Shown here: in pieces, positions 1 to 8,687 of the stretch
How positions within the stretch are numbered: position 1 is the first letter of the stretch
Layout of the letters: every line of letters begins with the position of its first letter
NCBI RefSeq assembly: GCF_003054285.1
Contig: NZ_QBKS01000002.1
Location: 496,001 to 560,000 of the forward strand
DNA length: 64,000 bases
Direction: 5' to 3'
Source of the DNA: Litoreibacter ponti
GTDB taxonomy: Bacteria > Pseudomonadota > Alphaproteobacteria > Rhodobacterales > Rhodobacteraceae
Notes under the pieces: model-generated
What the model saw: only the letters and a program-made list of their open reading frames with translations
Database searches by the model: none
What the model was told of the DNA's origin: nothing
Position numbers and translations under genes: made by a program

Positions 1-261
1 TCCAACTTCCTCAAGGCGATCAGCCATGAGGGGCGGCTGATGATCCTGTGTCACCTCGCCTCCGGCGAAAAGTCGGTCACCGAGCTTGAGGAACTGCTGT
101 CAGCCCGGCAGGCCGCCGTCTCCCAGCAGCTCTCGCGCTTGCGCCTCGAAGGGCTGGTGACGCCCCGCCGCGACGGCAAGGCGATCTACTACAGCTTGAC
201 AGACGAGCGCCCGAAGCAAATCATGGAAGTCGTCTACGACCTGTTCTGCAGGGAAGACTGA
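1..261 (+). CDS. ArsR-family regulator, SqrR/BigR (persulfide-sensor) type, 5' truncated
   Basis: Winged-helix ArsR/SmtB repressor whose start lies before the window; 86 residues are visible. The readable frame begins SNFLKAISHEGRLMILCHLA and contains the recognition-helix region SARQAAVSQQLSRLRLEGLV. Two cysteines are seen, one in ILCHL (visible residue 17) and one in LFCRED (visible residue 83), 66 residues apart. From memory this is the spacing of the Cys pair (C41/C107) that forms a tetrasulfide in SqrR, and BigR/YgaV relatives share it; no arsenic or zinc metal-site motif is evident. It ends 38 bases before a YeeE/YedE sulfur transporter on the same strand, which fits a sulfide/persulfide-responsive role. 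The family call is strong; the sensing chemistry is inferred from the conserved cysteines. Confidence 0.85.
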   Translation, partial: SNFLKAISHEGRLMILCHLASGEKSVTELEELLSARQAAVSQQLSRLRLEGLVTPRRDGKAIYYSLTDERPKQIMEVVYDLFCRED

Positions 262-299
262 CCAGACGCCCAGCCAGCGTTTGGTTCGGGAGAGAACAC

Positions 300-1352
300 A
301 TGCTGGAAATGCTCGGAGAAGCAAACGCGACGGCGCTCATCGGCCTGATGGGTGGGATTGCGCTTGGGCTTGCGGCCCGTATCGGACGGTTCTGCACCTT
401 GGGCGCCATCGAAGATGTGCTCTACGGCGCCGATGATCGGCGCTTGCGAATGTGGGCGATTGCGATCGCCGTGTCGATCATCGGCACGCATATTGCCTTG
501 TCCATGGGCACCTTCGACAGCGGCGGGACGGCTTATCTCGACCGGGTGTGGAACCCGATGGGCACGATCATCGGCGGCTTGCTGTTCGGATACGGCATGG
601 CGCTGAGCGGCAATTGCGGCTACGGCGCGCTCGCGCGGCTCGGCGGCGGTGATCTTCGGTCTTTCGTCATCGTTCTCGTCATGGGGCTTTCCGCCTATTT
701 CGTCATGTCGGGCCCCTTGGCGCATACCCGGGTCTGGCTGTTCCCCGTGGAAGAGAACGCCACGACCGCACAGGGGCTCACGCAAATGCTGGGAGGCGTC
801 GGGATCTCACCGCTGACAACCGGTCTGGTGGTGGGCGGCGGATTGCTCGCCGCGGCATTGGCGAAATCAGAGATGCTGCGCTCAACGGGGCATATCTTCT
901 GGGGGTGTGTCGTGGGGCTCGCCGTCGTCTCCGGCTGGCTTGGAACCTACTGGGTCGCAACCACTGGCTTTGACGCGGAGCCGATCGAGACCCACACCTT
1001 CGCCGCGCCCATTGGCGATACGATTTTCTACACGATGACGGCGTCGGGCAACGCCCTGTCGTTCAGCGTCGGCTCGGTCGTGGGCGTCGTGATAGGCGCG
1101 GCCCTTGGCTCTTATTCCAAGGGCCATTTCCGGTGGGAGGCCTGCGAAGATCCGCGCGAGCTGCGCCGACAAATTCTCGGCGCCGCGATCATGGGTCCCG
1201 GCGCGATCTTGGCTGTCGGGTGCAGCGTCGGTCAGGGAATCTCGGCCTTCTCCGTCTTGGCCTTCAGCGCGCCTGTCACCTTGGCCGCGATCTTCATAGG
1301 TGCCGCTTTTGGACTAAAGCAGCTCATCACCGGCTTCGCGCCTGCGCAGTAG
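300..1352 (+). CDS. YeeE/YedE-family sulfur-compound transporter
   Basis: Polytopic inner-membrane protein of 350 residues in the YeeE/YedE (DUF395) family, whose characterised member TsuA imports thiosulfate through a relay of conserved cysteines. Three cysteines in the expected family settings are visible: C32 in IGRFCTLGA, C106 in SGNCGYGALARLG and C308 in LAVGCSVGQG. Hydrophobic segments run the whole length. The start at 300 follows gggagag and lies just after the ArsR gene, so the two probably form one transcript. A sulfide- or thiosulfate-related substrate is inferred from family and neighbour; no rhodanese or sulfide:quinone reductase is in view. Confidence 0.85.
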   Translation: MLEMLGEANATALIGLMGGIALGLAARIGRFCTLGAIEDVLYGADDRRLRMWAIAIAVSIIGTHIALSMGTFDSGGTAYLDRVWNPMGTIIGGLLFGYGMALSGNCGYGALARLGGGDLRSFVIVLVMGLSAYFVMSGPLAHTRVWLFPVEENATTAQGLTQMLGGVGISPLTTGLVVGGGLLAAALAKSEMLRSTGHIFWGCVVGLAVVSGWLGTYWVATTGFDAEPIETHTFAAPIGDTIFYTMTASGNALSFSVGSVVGVVIGAALGSYSKGHFRWEACEDPRELRRQILGAAIMGPGAILAVGCSVGQGISAFSVLAFSAPVTLAAIFIGAAFGLKQLITGFAPAQ

Positions 1353-1786
1353 CTTTGATGCGCATTCGCAGTGTCAGCACTAGACGGTGATAGGTTAGAG
1401 CCAATATTCGCCTGTCGGCACTCAACATACGCGGACACAGCTAAAGCTCTGAAACCTTCGCATTTCAAAAACCCCGATTGGAACAATGTACCATCGGAAA
1501 ATTATTTACTTTCGGAAAACGGGGCAGAACCACGGGATTTGCAGACGACACAGACGAAAGTCTCTCCCCCGTGCGCTCAGGGCGAAAGCCGTGCAGATCA
1601 AAGCCAGTTGAGCCTACGGGATCGCGCGGGGTCGGACCATCCAGCCACCGTCTCGATACTCGAAAGTGAATGGCACACTTTGTCAGCAAAGGGCCAGATT
1701 GGACCGACAGCGTGAGTCAGGTCTTGCCACGAGCCAACACTGGAAAATCTTCGCTAGATCGGCATTGTTTGCGTCGGGAGAATTCC
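1353..1786. other. 434-base intergenic region
   Basis: No convincing gene lies between the sulfur transporter and the deacylase. The stretch is less GC-rich than its flanks. An imperfect palindrome sits at 1479-1493 (listed separately). Open frames here carry no recognisable domain, and the one that runs into the deacylase is an upstream extension lacking a good ribosome site. The promoter of the deacylase is presumably in the second half. Confidence 0.5.
1479..1493. promoter_or_regulatory. possible operator, TGGnACA-n-TGTnCCA palindrome
   Basis: A 15-base site with arms TGGnACA and TGTnCCA around one central base, about 300 bases upstream of the deacylase start. Symmetric sites of this sort bind GntR or LacI-type repressors, and the sugar region that follows encodes no regulator of its own. 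Six paired positions are expected by chance many times in a window this size, so support is weak. Confidence 0.2.
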
Positions 1787-2797
1787 ATGGCAGACACTTT
1801 GATCACTTCAGAAATCAACTTCGAAGCGGACGGTAAGCAGTCGGGCTATTTGCGTGTGCCGCACTCGGTCGACCGGTCTGCCTATGGGTGGCTGCCTGTC
1901 CCGATCACCGTCATTCGGAACGGGCAAGGACCAACTTTGGTCCTTTCGGCGGGGGTGCATGGGGACGAATACGAGGGCCAGATCGCAGTCAGTGAGTTGG
2001 CAAACAACTTGCAGGCCCGGGAGATTAGGGGGCGATTGATACTCCTTCCGATGTTAAACCTCCCTGCCGCGCAGGCGGGCCGCCGTGTCTCACCGATTGA
2101 TGAGGGCAATCTGAACAGACTGTATCCGGGCGATCCCAAGGGAACCCCCACTGAGATGATTGCGCATTATCATGAAGAGGTCATCCTGCCGCTGGCCGAT
2201 TACGCTGTCGAGCTTCATTCCGGTGGATCATCCCTGATCTATCCGGCAACGCTCTTGCGCGGCCCGGGACATACGCCCGAGGAGGAAGCGGGATTACAGA
2301 CACTTACGGCAGCCTTCGATCTTCCCTATGCGTGGGTCTTCACAGGCGGCGGCGGCACGAAAAGCACCGCACGCACGGCAATGGGGGCCGCCAATCGCAA
2401 GGGCGTCGTCAATGTCATGGCGGAACTCGGCGGCGGAAATGCAGTGACGCCGGAGATTCTCGCCCAGACACGGCGGGGGCTGCGGCGTATCCTTCATGCG
2501 CTCGGGATGTTGCCTGATTACGTTCCTGATGCCCCGCGAGACACGCGCGCCCTACACGCCAAAGGGTTGATTTACGCCTATGAGCCCGGCCTGTTCGAGC
2601 CATTGAAAGAGATCGGAGAGCCTGTCGCAGAGGGCGAGATCGTGGCATCCATCCATCATCCAGAAACACCGGGTCGGCCCCCTGAAAAGGTGGCCTCGCC
2701 ATTTGACGGCATGGTCCTTGCAAAGCGGGCAATGGCTCCGGTCAGGCGCGGCGACGCAATCTATCAGATCGCAGCACCCGTGTCGGAAGATGATTAG
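1787..2797 (+). CDS. Zinc-dependent succinylglutamate desuccinylase/aspartoacylase-family deacylase
   Basis: 336-residue M14-like metallohydrolase of the AstE/AspA superfamily, which removes N-acyl groups from amino acids. Zinc ligands are visible as H58 and E61 in GVHGDEYEG and H144 in VELHSGG; the NLNRLYPG segment is also typical. It resembles DoeB, the N-acetyl-diaminobutyrate deacetylase of ectoine breakdown, but no other ectoine gene is present, so the substrate is unknown. I chose ATG 1787 because gggag sits six bases upstream and the protein then starts like its family; the frame stays open back to 1670. A start one codon run earlier would add 39 atypical residues. Confidence 0.75.
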   Translation: MADTLITSEINFEADGKQSGYLRVPHSVDRSAYGWLPVPITVIRNGQGPTLVLSAGVHGDEYEGQIAVSELANNLQAREIRGRLILLPMLNLPAAQAGRRVSPIDEGNLNRLYPGDPKGTPTEMIAHYHEEVILPLADYAVELHSGGSSLIYPATLLRGPGHTPEEEAGLQTLTAAFDLPYAWVFTGGGGTKSTARTAMGAANRKGVVNVMAELGGGNAVTPEILAQTRRGLRRILHALGMLPDYVPDAPRDTRALHAKGLIYAYEPGLFEPLKEIGEPVAEGEIVASIHHPETPGRPPEKVASPFDGMVLAKRAMAPVRRGDAIYQIAAPVSEDD

Positions 2798-2937
2798 TGG
2801 CGCTCTGAACATAAGGCTTGCGTCCCGCGCCACAGATCAGCGTCGCCCGAACAGGCGTTTTTCACGCGCGGGCGCTTTGTTCTTGCTATTCCAGCGACAC
2901 TGCGGCTCGCTGGGAGACAAGAAAACGAGGAATTCGC

Positions 2938-3924
2938 ATGTCGACAGACTCTCGCCCGCGTTATGCGGCCCGTCTCAACGCGTTCAAGCGCGCCATACCA
3001 GCCAATGAGAAGGTCTCAATCCGCGGGATGATCGACGCCGCGGGCCGCTCTGGTGTGCTCGATGCGGCCGACCTGAACTATCCCGACCATTTCGAAGGCC
3101 AACTGACCCGCGACCTCTCCAAGATGCTGGAGGATGCGGGTTTGAGCCTCAACGGGTTGGCGATGCGGTACTACACCAATCCCGGATACGCGATTGGCGC
3201 GTTCACCAATCCCGACCCCGACGTGCGCCGCGCGGCCATCGACGAGACGAAGCGCGGGATAGATGCCGGGCGCGAGATGGGTGGCCGCCTCATGACGCTC
3301 TGGATGGGGCAAGACGGGTTCGATTACGCGTTTCAGGGCGACTACGCACGCATGTGGGATGACACGGTCGCGGCAATTGCCGAGGTCGCCGATCACGACC
3401 CCGAGGTCGATATCGCCATCGAGTACAAACCGAACGAACCCCGCGCCTATGCGCTTATGCCTGATGTGGGCACGACGCTGCTTGCGGTCCGGGAGGTTGA
3501 TCGACCGAACCTTGGCGTGACGCTCGATTTCGCGCATGTCCTTTATGCCGACGAGATGCCTGCGCATACGGCGCATCTGATCGCGCGGCATTCCAGATTG
3601 CTGGGCGTCCACCTCAATGACGGATACGGCAAGCGGGACGATGGCCTTATGGCGGGAACCGTCCACGCTGCGGCCACCGTTGAGCTTTTTGTCGAGCTCG
3701 AGCGTCTCGGCTATGGCGGAGTGATCTATTTCGACACCTTCCCCGACCATTCCGGTCTCGATCCGTTGAAGGAGGCGCAGACCAACGTGGCGCTGGTCGA
3801 GCATCTTCGGGCCGTGGCGGCACGGCTGAAGGACAACGCGGCGCTCACAGATGCCATTGCGCGGCAGGATGCAACAGACAGCCAACGCATTATCGCGGCC
3901 GAGCTTTACGGGATCGGCAGGTGA
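2938..3924 (+). CDS. Sugar phosphate isomerase/epimerase-like TIM-barrel protein
   Basis: 328-residue xylose-isomerase-like (AP-endonuclease-2 fold) TIM barrel. Probable divalent-metal ligands are E162 (IEYKPNE), D197 (TLDFAH), H225 (VHLND) and an acidic residue in YFDTFPD near 266, matching the E-D-H-E/D layout of sugar isomerases and epimerases. The frame is open from 2818, but ATG 2938 is preceded by acgagg at seven bases and gives the usual family length. Its stop overlaps the next kinase gene by four bases, so the two are translationally coupled. It probably interconverts a keto/aldo sugar before phosphorylation by that kinase; the substrate cannot be read from sequence. Confidence 0.75.
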   Translation: MSTDSRPRYAARLNAFKRAIPANEKVSIRGMIDAAGRSGVLDAADLNYPDHFEGQLTRDLSKMLEDAGLSLNGLAMRYYTNPGYAIGAFTNPDPDVRRAAIDETKRGIDAGREMGGRLMTLWMGQDGFDYAFQGDYARMWDDTVAAIAEVADHDPEVDIAIEYKPNEPRAYALMPDVGTTLLAVREVDRPNLGVTLDFAHVLYADEMPAHTAHLIARHSRLLGVHLNDGYGKRDDGLMAGTVHAAATVELFVELERLGYGGVIYFDTFPDHSGLDPLKEAQTNVALVEHLRAVAARLKDNAALTDAIARQDATDSQRIIAAELYGIGR

Positions 3925-4829
3925 TCGACGTATTCGTTGCGGGGTCGCTGCATTGGGACGTCGTCGTCGACGCGCCCCGGCTGCCGCGGCTCGACGAGAC
4001 GCTTATGGGCCGGTCGGTAGACTATCGGTTTGGCGGCAAGGGTGGAAATCAGGCTGTGGCCGCCGCCCGCATGGGCGCATCGGTCGCGATGGCGGGGCGC
4101 ATCGGTCGCGATGCCTTCGGGCAACAGCTTCGCTTTGCGCTTGCGGCGGCGGGTGTGGATCACGCGCAGGTTCTGGAGTGCGACGACGCCTCCGGCATGA
4201 GCGTCGCGATCGTTGACGCGGCCGGGGATTATGGCGCCGTCGTCGTCTCAGCCGCGAACACTGCGCTGAACCCCGACGACATCCGGCTGCCCGATGGCCT
4301 GAAGGTCATGCTTTTGCAGAACGAGGTTCCAGAGGCCGTGAATCTGGCGCTCGCGAAGCGCGCCGGCGACGACACGCGGGTGCTTCTGAACGCCGCTCCT
4401 GCCCGCGCGCTGCCGGCGGCGTTGCTCGCGCGGGTTGATGTCCTGATCACCAACCGGATCGAGGCCGCAGCGCTCACGGGTGCGGACCGCGATGCGCTTG
4501 AGCCAGAAGCGGCGGCCAAGCAGCTTTGCGCCATGGGGCCGCAATCAGCGATCGTCACACTGGGTGCCGACGGGCTGGTTTGTGCCGATGCGAGTGGTGT
4601 CACGACACTGGCCGCCTGTAGGGTTGATACGGCGTCGTCCCACGGCGCAGGCGACATGTTCTGCGGCGCCCTTGCGTCGGAGCTCGCGCGCGGTGCCTCC
4701 CTTGCGAAGGCGGCAGAGTTCGGCAACGCCGCAGCGGCCTTGGCTGTGTCCATGGATGTCCACGCGCGGGTGGAGCTTACGCCTGACGCTGTTCGGCGGT
4801 TCATGGCGACAGCAGACAAGCCGCACTAG
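3921..4829 (+). CDS. PfkB-family carbohydrate kinase
   Basis: 302-residue ribokinase-family kinase. The N-terminal glycine motif FGGKGGNQAVAAARMG (about 38-52) and the C-terminal catalytic motif HGAGD with base D245 are intact, although the usual TTGAGD is SSHGAGD here. It starts with GTG inside the stop of the isomerase (GTGA overlap), so the pair is one unit. It should phosphorylate a sugar with ATP. A second, more ribokinase-like PfkB gene lies at 15.7 kb, so the two probably act on different sugars. It converges on the lactonase gene with a gap of only nine bases. Confidence 0.85.
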   Translation: MIDVFVAGSLHWDVVVDAPRLPRLDETLMGRSVDYRFGGKGGNQAVAAARMGASVAMAGRIGRDAFGQQLRFALAAAGVDHAQVLECDDASGMSVAIVDAAGDYGAVVVSAANTALNPDDIRLPDGLKVMLLQNEVPEAVNLALAKRAGDDTRVLLNAAPARALPAALLARVDVLITNRIEAAALTGADRDALEPEAAAKQLCAMGPQSAIVTLGADGLVCADASGVTTLAACRVDTASSHGAGDMFCGALASELARGASLAKAAEFGNAAAALAVSMDVHARVELTPDAVRRFMATADKPH

Positions 4830-4838
4830 CTGGTCGCC

Positions 4839-5681
4839 TCAGTCCCCTGAAATTCTGTAAAATTCTGCCGCTGACTCTCCGAACACGCGGGCGCGCGCGG
4901 GAGCATCTAGATCTTCGGTCAGCGTTTGTGCCGCAGCAAGCCAGCGCTCGTATTCCCCGCTCAAACGGCAGACCGGCCAGTCTGACCCCCACATCACCCG
5001 GTCCGACCCGAACACGTCGAGCACGTGATGGGCATAGGGTTTGAGATCATCGACCGTCCACTCCGCACCAGCTTCAGTCATCAGACCTGACAGTTTGCAA
5101 TACGCGCCGGTCTCTCGGGCGATCGCGGACATGCCATCCGCCCAAACCTGAAAACTCTCGCTCGTATGATTGGCGATGTCTGGTTTCATGCAATGATCTA
5201 TCACAACACGCATGTCCGGGTAGCGGGTAAGGATCGTCAGAAAGTTCTTCAGATGGCGCGGGAAGCCCAGCGCGTCGAAGGTCACGCCAAGATCATTCAC
5301 CGCGCGAAAGCCTGCCTGCACGTCATCGCGCAGCATCCAATCGTCATCGGGGATATCCTGGATCATCGGGCGGACCCCGGAAAAGGTCGGATGTCCCGCC
5401 AATCTCGCGAGCGTGTCCGCCACATCCGCCGCCTCGAAGTCGACCCAGCCGACGACCGCGCCGATGGTTTCGGTCGCGTCGGCGAGGCCAAGCATGTACT
5501 CGGTTTCCTCCACGGTCGCGGCCGCCTGGACCAGCACGGTGCGCTCTATGCCAGCGCGGTCCAGCGTTGCGGAGAGATCAGCGGGGCCATAGGTTCGCGA
5601 CAGTGTCGGATCGTCCTTGGGCATCCACTCATAGTCGCCGCGGGCGGGCTGCCAATAGTGCTGGTGCGCGTCGATCTTCAC
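4839..5681 (-). CDS. Amidohydrolase of the L-fuconolactonase type (COG3618)
   Basis: 280-residue TIM-barrel hydrolase. Metal-site residues are H6 and H8 (IDAHQHYW), H163 (VIDHCMKP) and D234 (WGSDWPV). This is the pattern of sugar-1,5-lactonases that follow aldose dehydrogenases in oxidative L-fucose and related pathways. I take the GTG at 5681 as start: it overlaps the aldo/keto reductase stop as GTGA and puts IDAHQHYW at the very N-terminus, as in the family. The longer frame reaching 5879 only reads through the reductase gene. It probably hydrolyses the lactone made by the upstream reductase. Confidence 0.85.
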   Translation of the reverse strand: MKIDAHQHYWQPARGDYEWMPKDDPTLSRTYGPADLSATLDRAGIERTVLVQAAATVEETEYMLGLADATETIGAVVGWVDFEAADVADTLARLAGHPTFSGVRPMIQDIPDDDWMLRDDVQAGFRAVNDLGVTFDALGFPRHLKNFLTILTRYPDMRVVIDHCMKPDIANHTSESFQVWADGMSAIARETGAYCKLSGLMTEAGAEWTVDDLKPYAHHVLDVFGSDRVMWGSDWPVCRLSGEYERWLAAAQTLTEDLDAPARARVFGESAAEFYRISGD

Positions 5682-6703
5682 GTCGGGGCGTCCTCGCGCA
5701 ACAGGCCTTCTGCCCTCAGATCGGACCATAGGGCATCCGGGATATGCGCGTCCGCCGCCGCAACATTCGAGTGCATCTCGCTCAGGCCCTGCCCCCCCGG
5801 AATGACCGAGAGCACCGCCGAGTGGCGCAGCGGGAATTGAAACGCGGCATCGACCAGTCGCACGCCGTGCCGCTCGCAAACGCTTTCAATCTTCGCGACC
5901 CGATCCATCACGGACTGCGGCGCGGGATCGTAATTGTAGAACGCGCCCTCCTGCGCGCCGGTGGCGAGGATGCCGGAATTGTACGGCCCGCCGATGACCA
6001 CACCGATGCCCCGCTTTACGCAAAGCGGCAGGAAGCTTTCCAGCGGCTCCTGCTCCAACAGCGTGTAGCGACCGGCCAAGAGGAAAATGTCGAAATCGCC
6101 GCGCTCTGTCAGCCATTGACAGGGCTGCCATTCGTTGACGCCCGCGCCGAAGGCGGCAATCGTTCCCTCCTCGCGCAGCCGCAGCAGAGCCTTGTAGCCC
6201 CCCTCCATCAGCTCGGCGAGCTTCGTGTCCAGAACAGCCTGGCTTCCATGATTGAAGGTATCGAGATCATGCGCATAAAGAATATCAATCCGATCAATTC
6301 CGAGCCGTTCCAGCGAGAATTCGACCGAACGCAACGTCGCGTCGTAGCCGTAGTCGTAGACCTCGTTTCTCGCCGGCACGTCAAACCATTTCCCGTGCCC
6401 ATCGCGCGTCTCTTCCGTGGCGGCCTTCAGGAGGCGACCGATCTTGGTCGACAGGACATACTCGTCTCGTGGCTTGCCCCGGAGAAACCGGTTCAATCTG
6501 GTCTCTGCGAGACCCAGCCCGTAGAGCGGCGCGGTGTCGAAGTATCGAACCCCGGCGTCCCATGCCGCATCGAAGACGGCATCCGCCTCCTCTTCACTGA
6601 TCGCGCGGTAGAGATTGCCCAGAGGCGCCGTGCCAAGCCCAAGCTCCGCGAAGGTCAATCCGCCGGTTCCGTGCCGATCCCAGACGCGTGTTTGTCGTGC
6701 CAT
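5678..6703 (-). CDS. Aldo/keto reductase, L-fucose (D-threo-aldose) dehydrogenase type
   Basis: 341-residue NAD(P)-dependent aldo/keto reductase. The catalytic tetrad is complete: D56, Y61, K87 and H145 (YFDTAPLYG, STKIG, YAHDLD). Overall wording, including GLGTAPLGNLYR, matches D-threo-aldose 1-dehydrogenases that oxidise L-fucose or L-galactose to the 1,5-lactone. It is followed with a GTGA overlap by the lactonase, so the two form steps one and two of an oxidative aldose pathway. The dehydratase and later steps are absent from the window. It is divergent from the SgcQ-like gene with about 100 bases between them. Confidence 0.82.
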   Translation of the reverse strand: MARQTRVWDRHGTGGLTFAELGLGTAPLGNLYRAISEEEADAVFDAAWDAGVRYFDTAPLYGLGLAETRLNRFLRGKPRDEYVLSTKIGRLLKAATEETRDGHGKWFDVPARNEVYDYGYDATLRSVEFSLERLGIDRIDILYAHDLDTFNHGSQAVLDTKLAELMEGGYKALLRLREEGTIAAFGAGVNEWQPCQWLTERGDFDIFLLAGRYTLLEQEPLESFLPLCVKRGIGVVIGGPYNSGILATGAQEGAFYNYDPAPQSVMDRVAKIESVCERHGVRLVDAAFQFPLRHSAVLSVIPGGQGLSEMHSNVAAADAHIPDALWSDLRAEGLLREDAPT

Positions 6704-6804
6704 GGCTGCCTCCCCTTCGCATCAAGCCTAGGGTAATTTCGCCTTGGGAGACAAGAATTTCCCCGCTACGATCCCTCAAATACAGGCGGTGGGGAGGCCG
6801 GGTG

Positions 6805-7608
6805 ATGGCAACTTTTGAAAAGGTATTCGGGACGAAGAAGCCGATCATCGCGATGGTTCATCTCGGCGCGCTGCCGGGTGCCCCGCTTTATGATGCCGAC
6901 GCCGGGATCGACGGAATCCTTGAAGCTGCCCGCGCCGATCTGGAAGCGCTTCAGGCGGCAGGCGTCGACGCGGTCATGTTCGGCAATGAAAACGACAGAC
7001 CCTATGAGTTCGACGTCGACAAGGCATCGCTGGCCACGATGGCCGCCGTCATTGGCCGTCTGCGCGACGACATCACCGTTCCGTTCGGCGTCAATGTCCT
7101 GTGGGACCCGATGTCGACCATTGCGCTGGCGGCCGCTACGGGTGCCGCGTTCTGTCGCGAGATTTTTACCGGCACCTATGCGTCGGACATGGGGCCATGG
7201 ACACCGGATGCGGGGGCGGCAATGCGGTACCGCGACCGGTTGCACCGGAGCGATTGCCTGATGCTCTACAACGTCTCGGCTGAATTTGCCGACAGCCTCG
7301 ACCGTCGCCCGCTGGCCGACCGCGCGCGCAGTGCGGTGTTCTCGTCGATCCCGGATGCCGTGCTGGTCTCCGGCGCGATCACGGGTGAAGCGGCCCGGAT
7401 GGAGGATCTGGAGGCCGTCAAGGCCGCCCTGCCCCACACTCCGGTTCTCGCCAACACGGGCGTGAAGCACGACACCGTCGCAGATGTTTTGGCGCTTGCG
7501 GATGGCTGTGTCGTCGGCTCCTCGCTGAAGGTTGACGGCGACACCTGGAACGCAGTCGACCCCGACCGCGCCAAGGACTTCATGGACCGCGCAAAGGCCG
7601 CGCGATGA
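6805..7608 (+). CDS. BtpA/SgcQ-family TIM-barrel protein
   Basis: 267-residue BtpA-family protein. KPIIAMVHLGALPGAP near the N-terminus and the FGVNVLWDP and ANTGVKHD segments are typical. BtpA was first linked to photosystem I accumulation in cyanobacteria, whereas SgcQ is encoded in the enteric sgc sugar cluster; the biochemical role remains unclear. ATG 6805 is chosen because ggggag lies upstream and MATFEKVFG is the family start; the frame extends back to 6688 without support. It overlaps the next gene as ATGA, beginning an SgcQ-SgcX-kinase operon. Confidence 0.8.
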   Translation: MATFEKVFGTKKPIIAMVHLGALPGAPLYDADAGIDGILEAARADLEALQAAGVDAVMFGNENDRPYEFDVDKASLATMAAVIGRLRDDITVPFGVNVLWDPMSTIALAAATGAAFCREIFTGTYASDMGPWTPDAGAAMRYRDRLHRSDCLMLYNVSAEFADSLDRRPLADRARSAVFSSIPDAVLVSGAITGEAARMEDLEAVKAALPHTPVLANTGVKHDTVADVLALADGCVVGSSLKVDGDTWNAVDPDRAKDFMDRAKAAR

Positions 7609-8687
7609 GGGCGCTTCTGGAGCGACTGCTTGCCGTGCCCGGTCTGTCCGGCCACGAGGATCGAGTGCGCCGCGTGATTGCGGCAGAGTTGGAAGACCTG
7701 GGCTGTGCCCATGACACCGACCGCCTCGGCAATCTTTGGACCACCTTCGAGGGCACAGGCCCGTCGGTCATGTTGTTCACCCACATGGACCAGCTTGGCT
7801 TTGTCGTGCGCAAGATCGAGGCCGACGGCTTTCTGCGTCTGACCCGGCTGGGCGGTGTGCCTGAACGCGCACTGGCCAGCCAAGAGGTCCTGATCTGCGC
7901 GGCAGACAGTGATATTGTCGGCATCATCGCAAACAAGAGCCATCACGCCACGCCGCCCGAGGAGAAATACTCTGTGGTCCGCGTCGGCGATCTTTATGTT
8001 GATTGCGGCTTCGAGAGCGCGGAAGAGGCCGAGCGCGCGGGCGTTCGGATCGGATCGCCTGTGGTGTATGCCCCCAGCAGCGTGGCGATGGGCCCCCACC
8101 GCATCGCGGCACCCGCGCTTGACGACCGGGCCGGATGTGCGGTGCTTCTGGATGTGGCCCGTGCATTGGCCGCGCGCGAAAACGGCCCGACCGTGCACCT
8201 CGCTTTCACCACGCTTGAAGAGTTCAACCTGCGCGGCGCCCTTCCCCTCGCCGAACGGCTTAAACCCGACATGGCGATCCAGATTGATCTGATGCTCGCC
8301 ACGGATACGCCGGATATGGCGGCCTTGGGCGACATGGTTCTCGGCGGCGGACCCGGCATGTCGCTCTATTCCTTCCACGGGCGCGGAACCCTGAACGGCG
8401 TGATCCCGCATCCCGCCATGGTCAGGCTTTTCGAAGACACGGCCGAAGCCGAAAACATCCCGCTTCAGCGTAGCGCACAAACCGGGGTGCTGACCGACCT
8501 GTCTTATGTGCAGTTGGTAGGCGGCGGCGTCGCGTCAATCGATATGGGCTTCCCGCTTCGATATTCGCATGCGTCCCGCGAGGTGGTGGATTTCCGCGAT
8601 CTCGACGCGCTTAGCAGTCTTTTGCAAGCGGCCCTTGCGCGGGTGGGACCGGATTTCGATCTAAGCCGAGATGGAGCCTTGCGATGA
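7605..8687 (+). CDS. M42-family metallopeptidase-like protein (SgcX/FrvX type)
   Basis: 360-residue co-catalytic zinc enzyme of family M42 (glutamyl aminopeptidase/endoglucanase-like). Candidate metal ligands are H60 (THMDQLGF), D173 (LDDRAGC), the E205-E206 pair (TTLEEFNLRG), D228 (QIDLML) and a late histidine in RYSHASREV. Starts and stops overlap on both sides (ATGA), so it is co-translated with the BtpA-family protein and the FGGY kinase. Enteric SgcX and FrvX are likewise encoded inside sugar-transport operons, which suggests that in this context the enzyme acts on a small sugar-linked amide or peptide, but no activity can be assigned. Confidence 0.8.
   Translation: MRALLERLLAVPGLSGHEDRVRRVIAAELEDLGCAHDTDRLGNLWTTFEGTGPSVMLFTHMDQLGFVVRKIEADGFLRLTRLGGVPERALASQEVLICAADSDIVGIIANKSHHATPPEEKYSVVRVGDLYVDCGFESAEEAERAGVRIGSPVVYAPSSVAMGPHRIAAPALDDRAGCAVLLDVARALAARENGPTVHLAFTTLEEFNLRGALPLAERLKPDMAIQIDLMLATDTPDMAALGDMVLGGGPGMSLYSFHGRGTLNGVIPHPAMVRLFEDTAEAENIPLQRSAQTGVLTDLSYVQLVGGGVASIDMGFPLRYSHASREVVDFRDLDALSSLLQAALARVGPDFDLSRDGALR

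Noticed and set aside
2911..6760. 13-base word TGGGAGACAAGAA shared by the leader of the isomerase gene (about 2911) and the spacer before the SgcQ-like gene (about 6745).
   Set aside because: Tens of chance 13-base matches are expected in 64 kb, and one copy merely overlaps a ribosome-site-like purine stretch; no symmetry or conserved spacing supports an operator.
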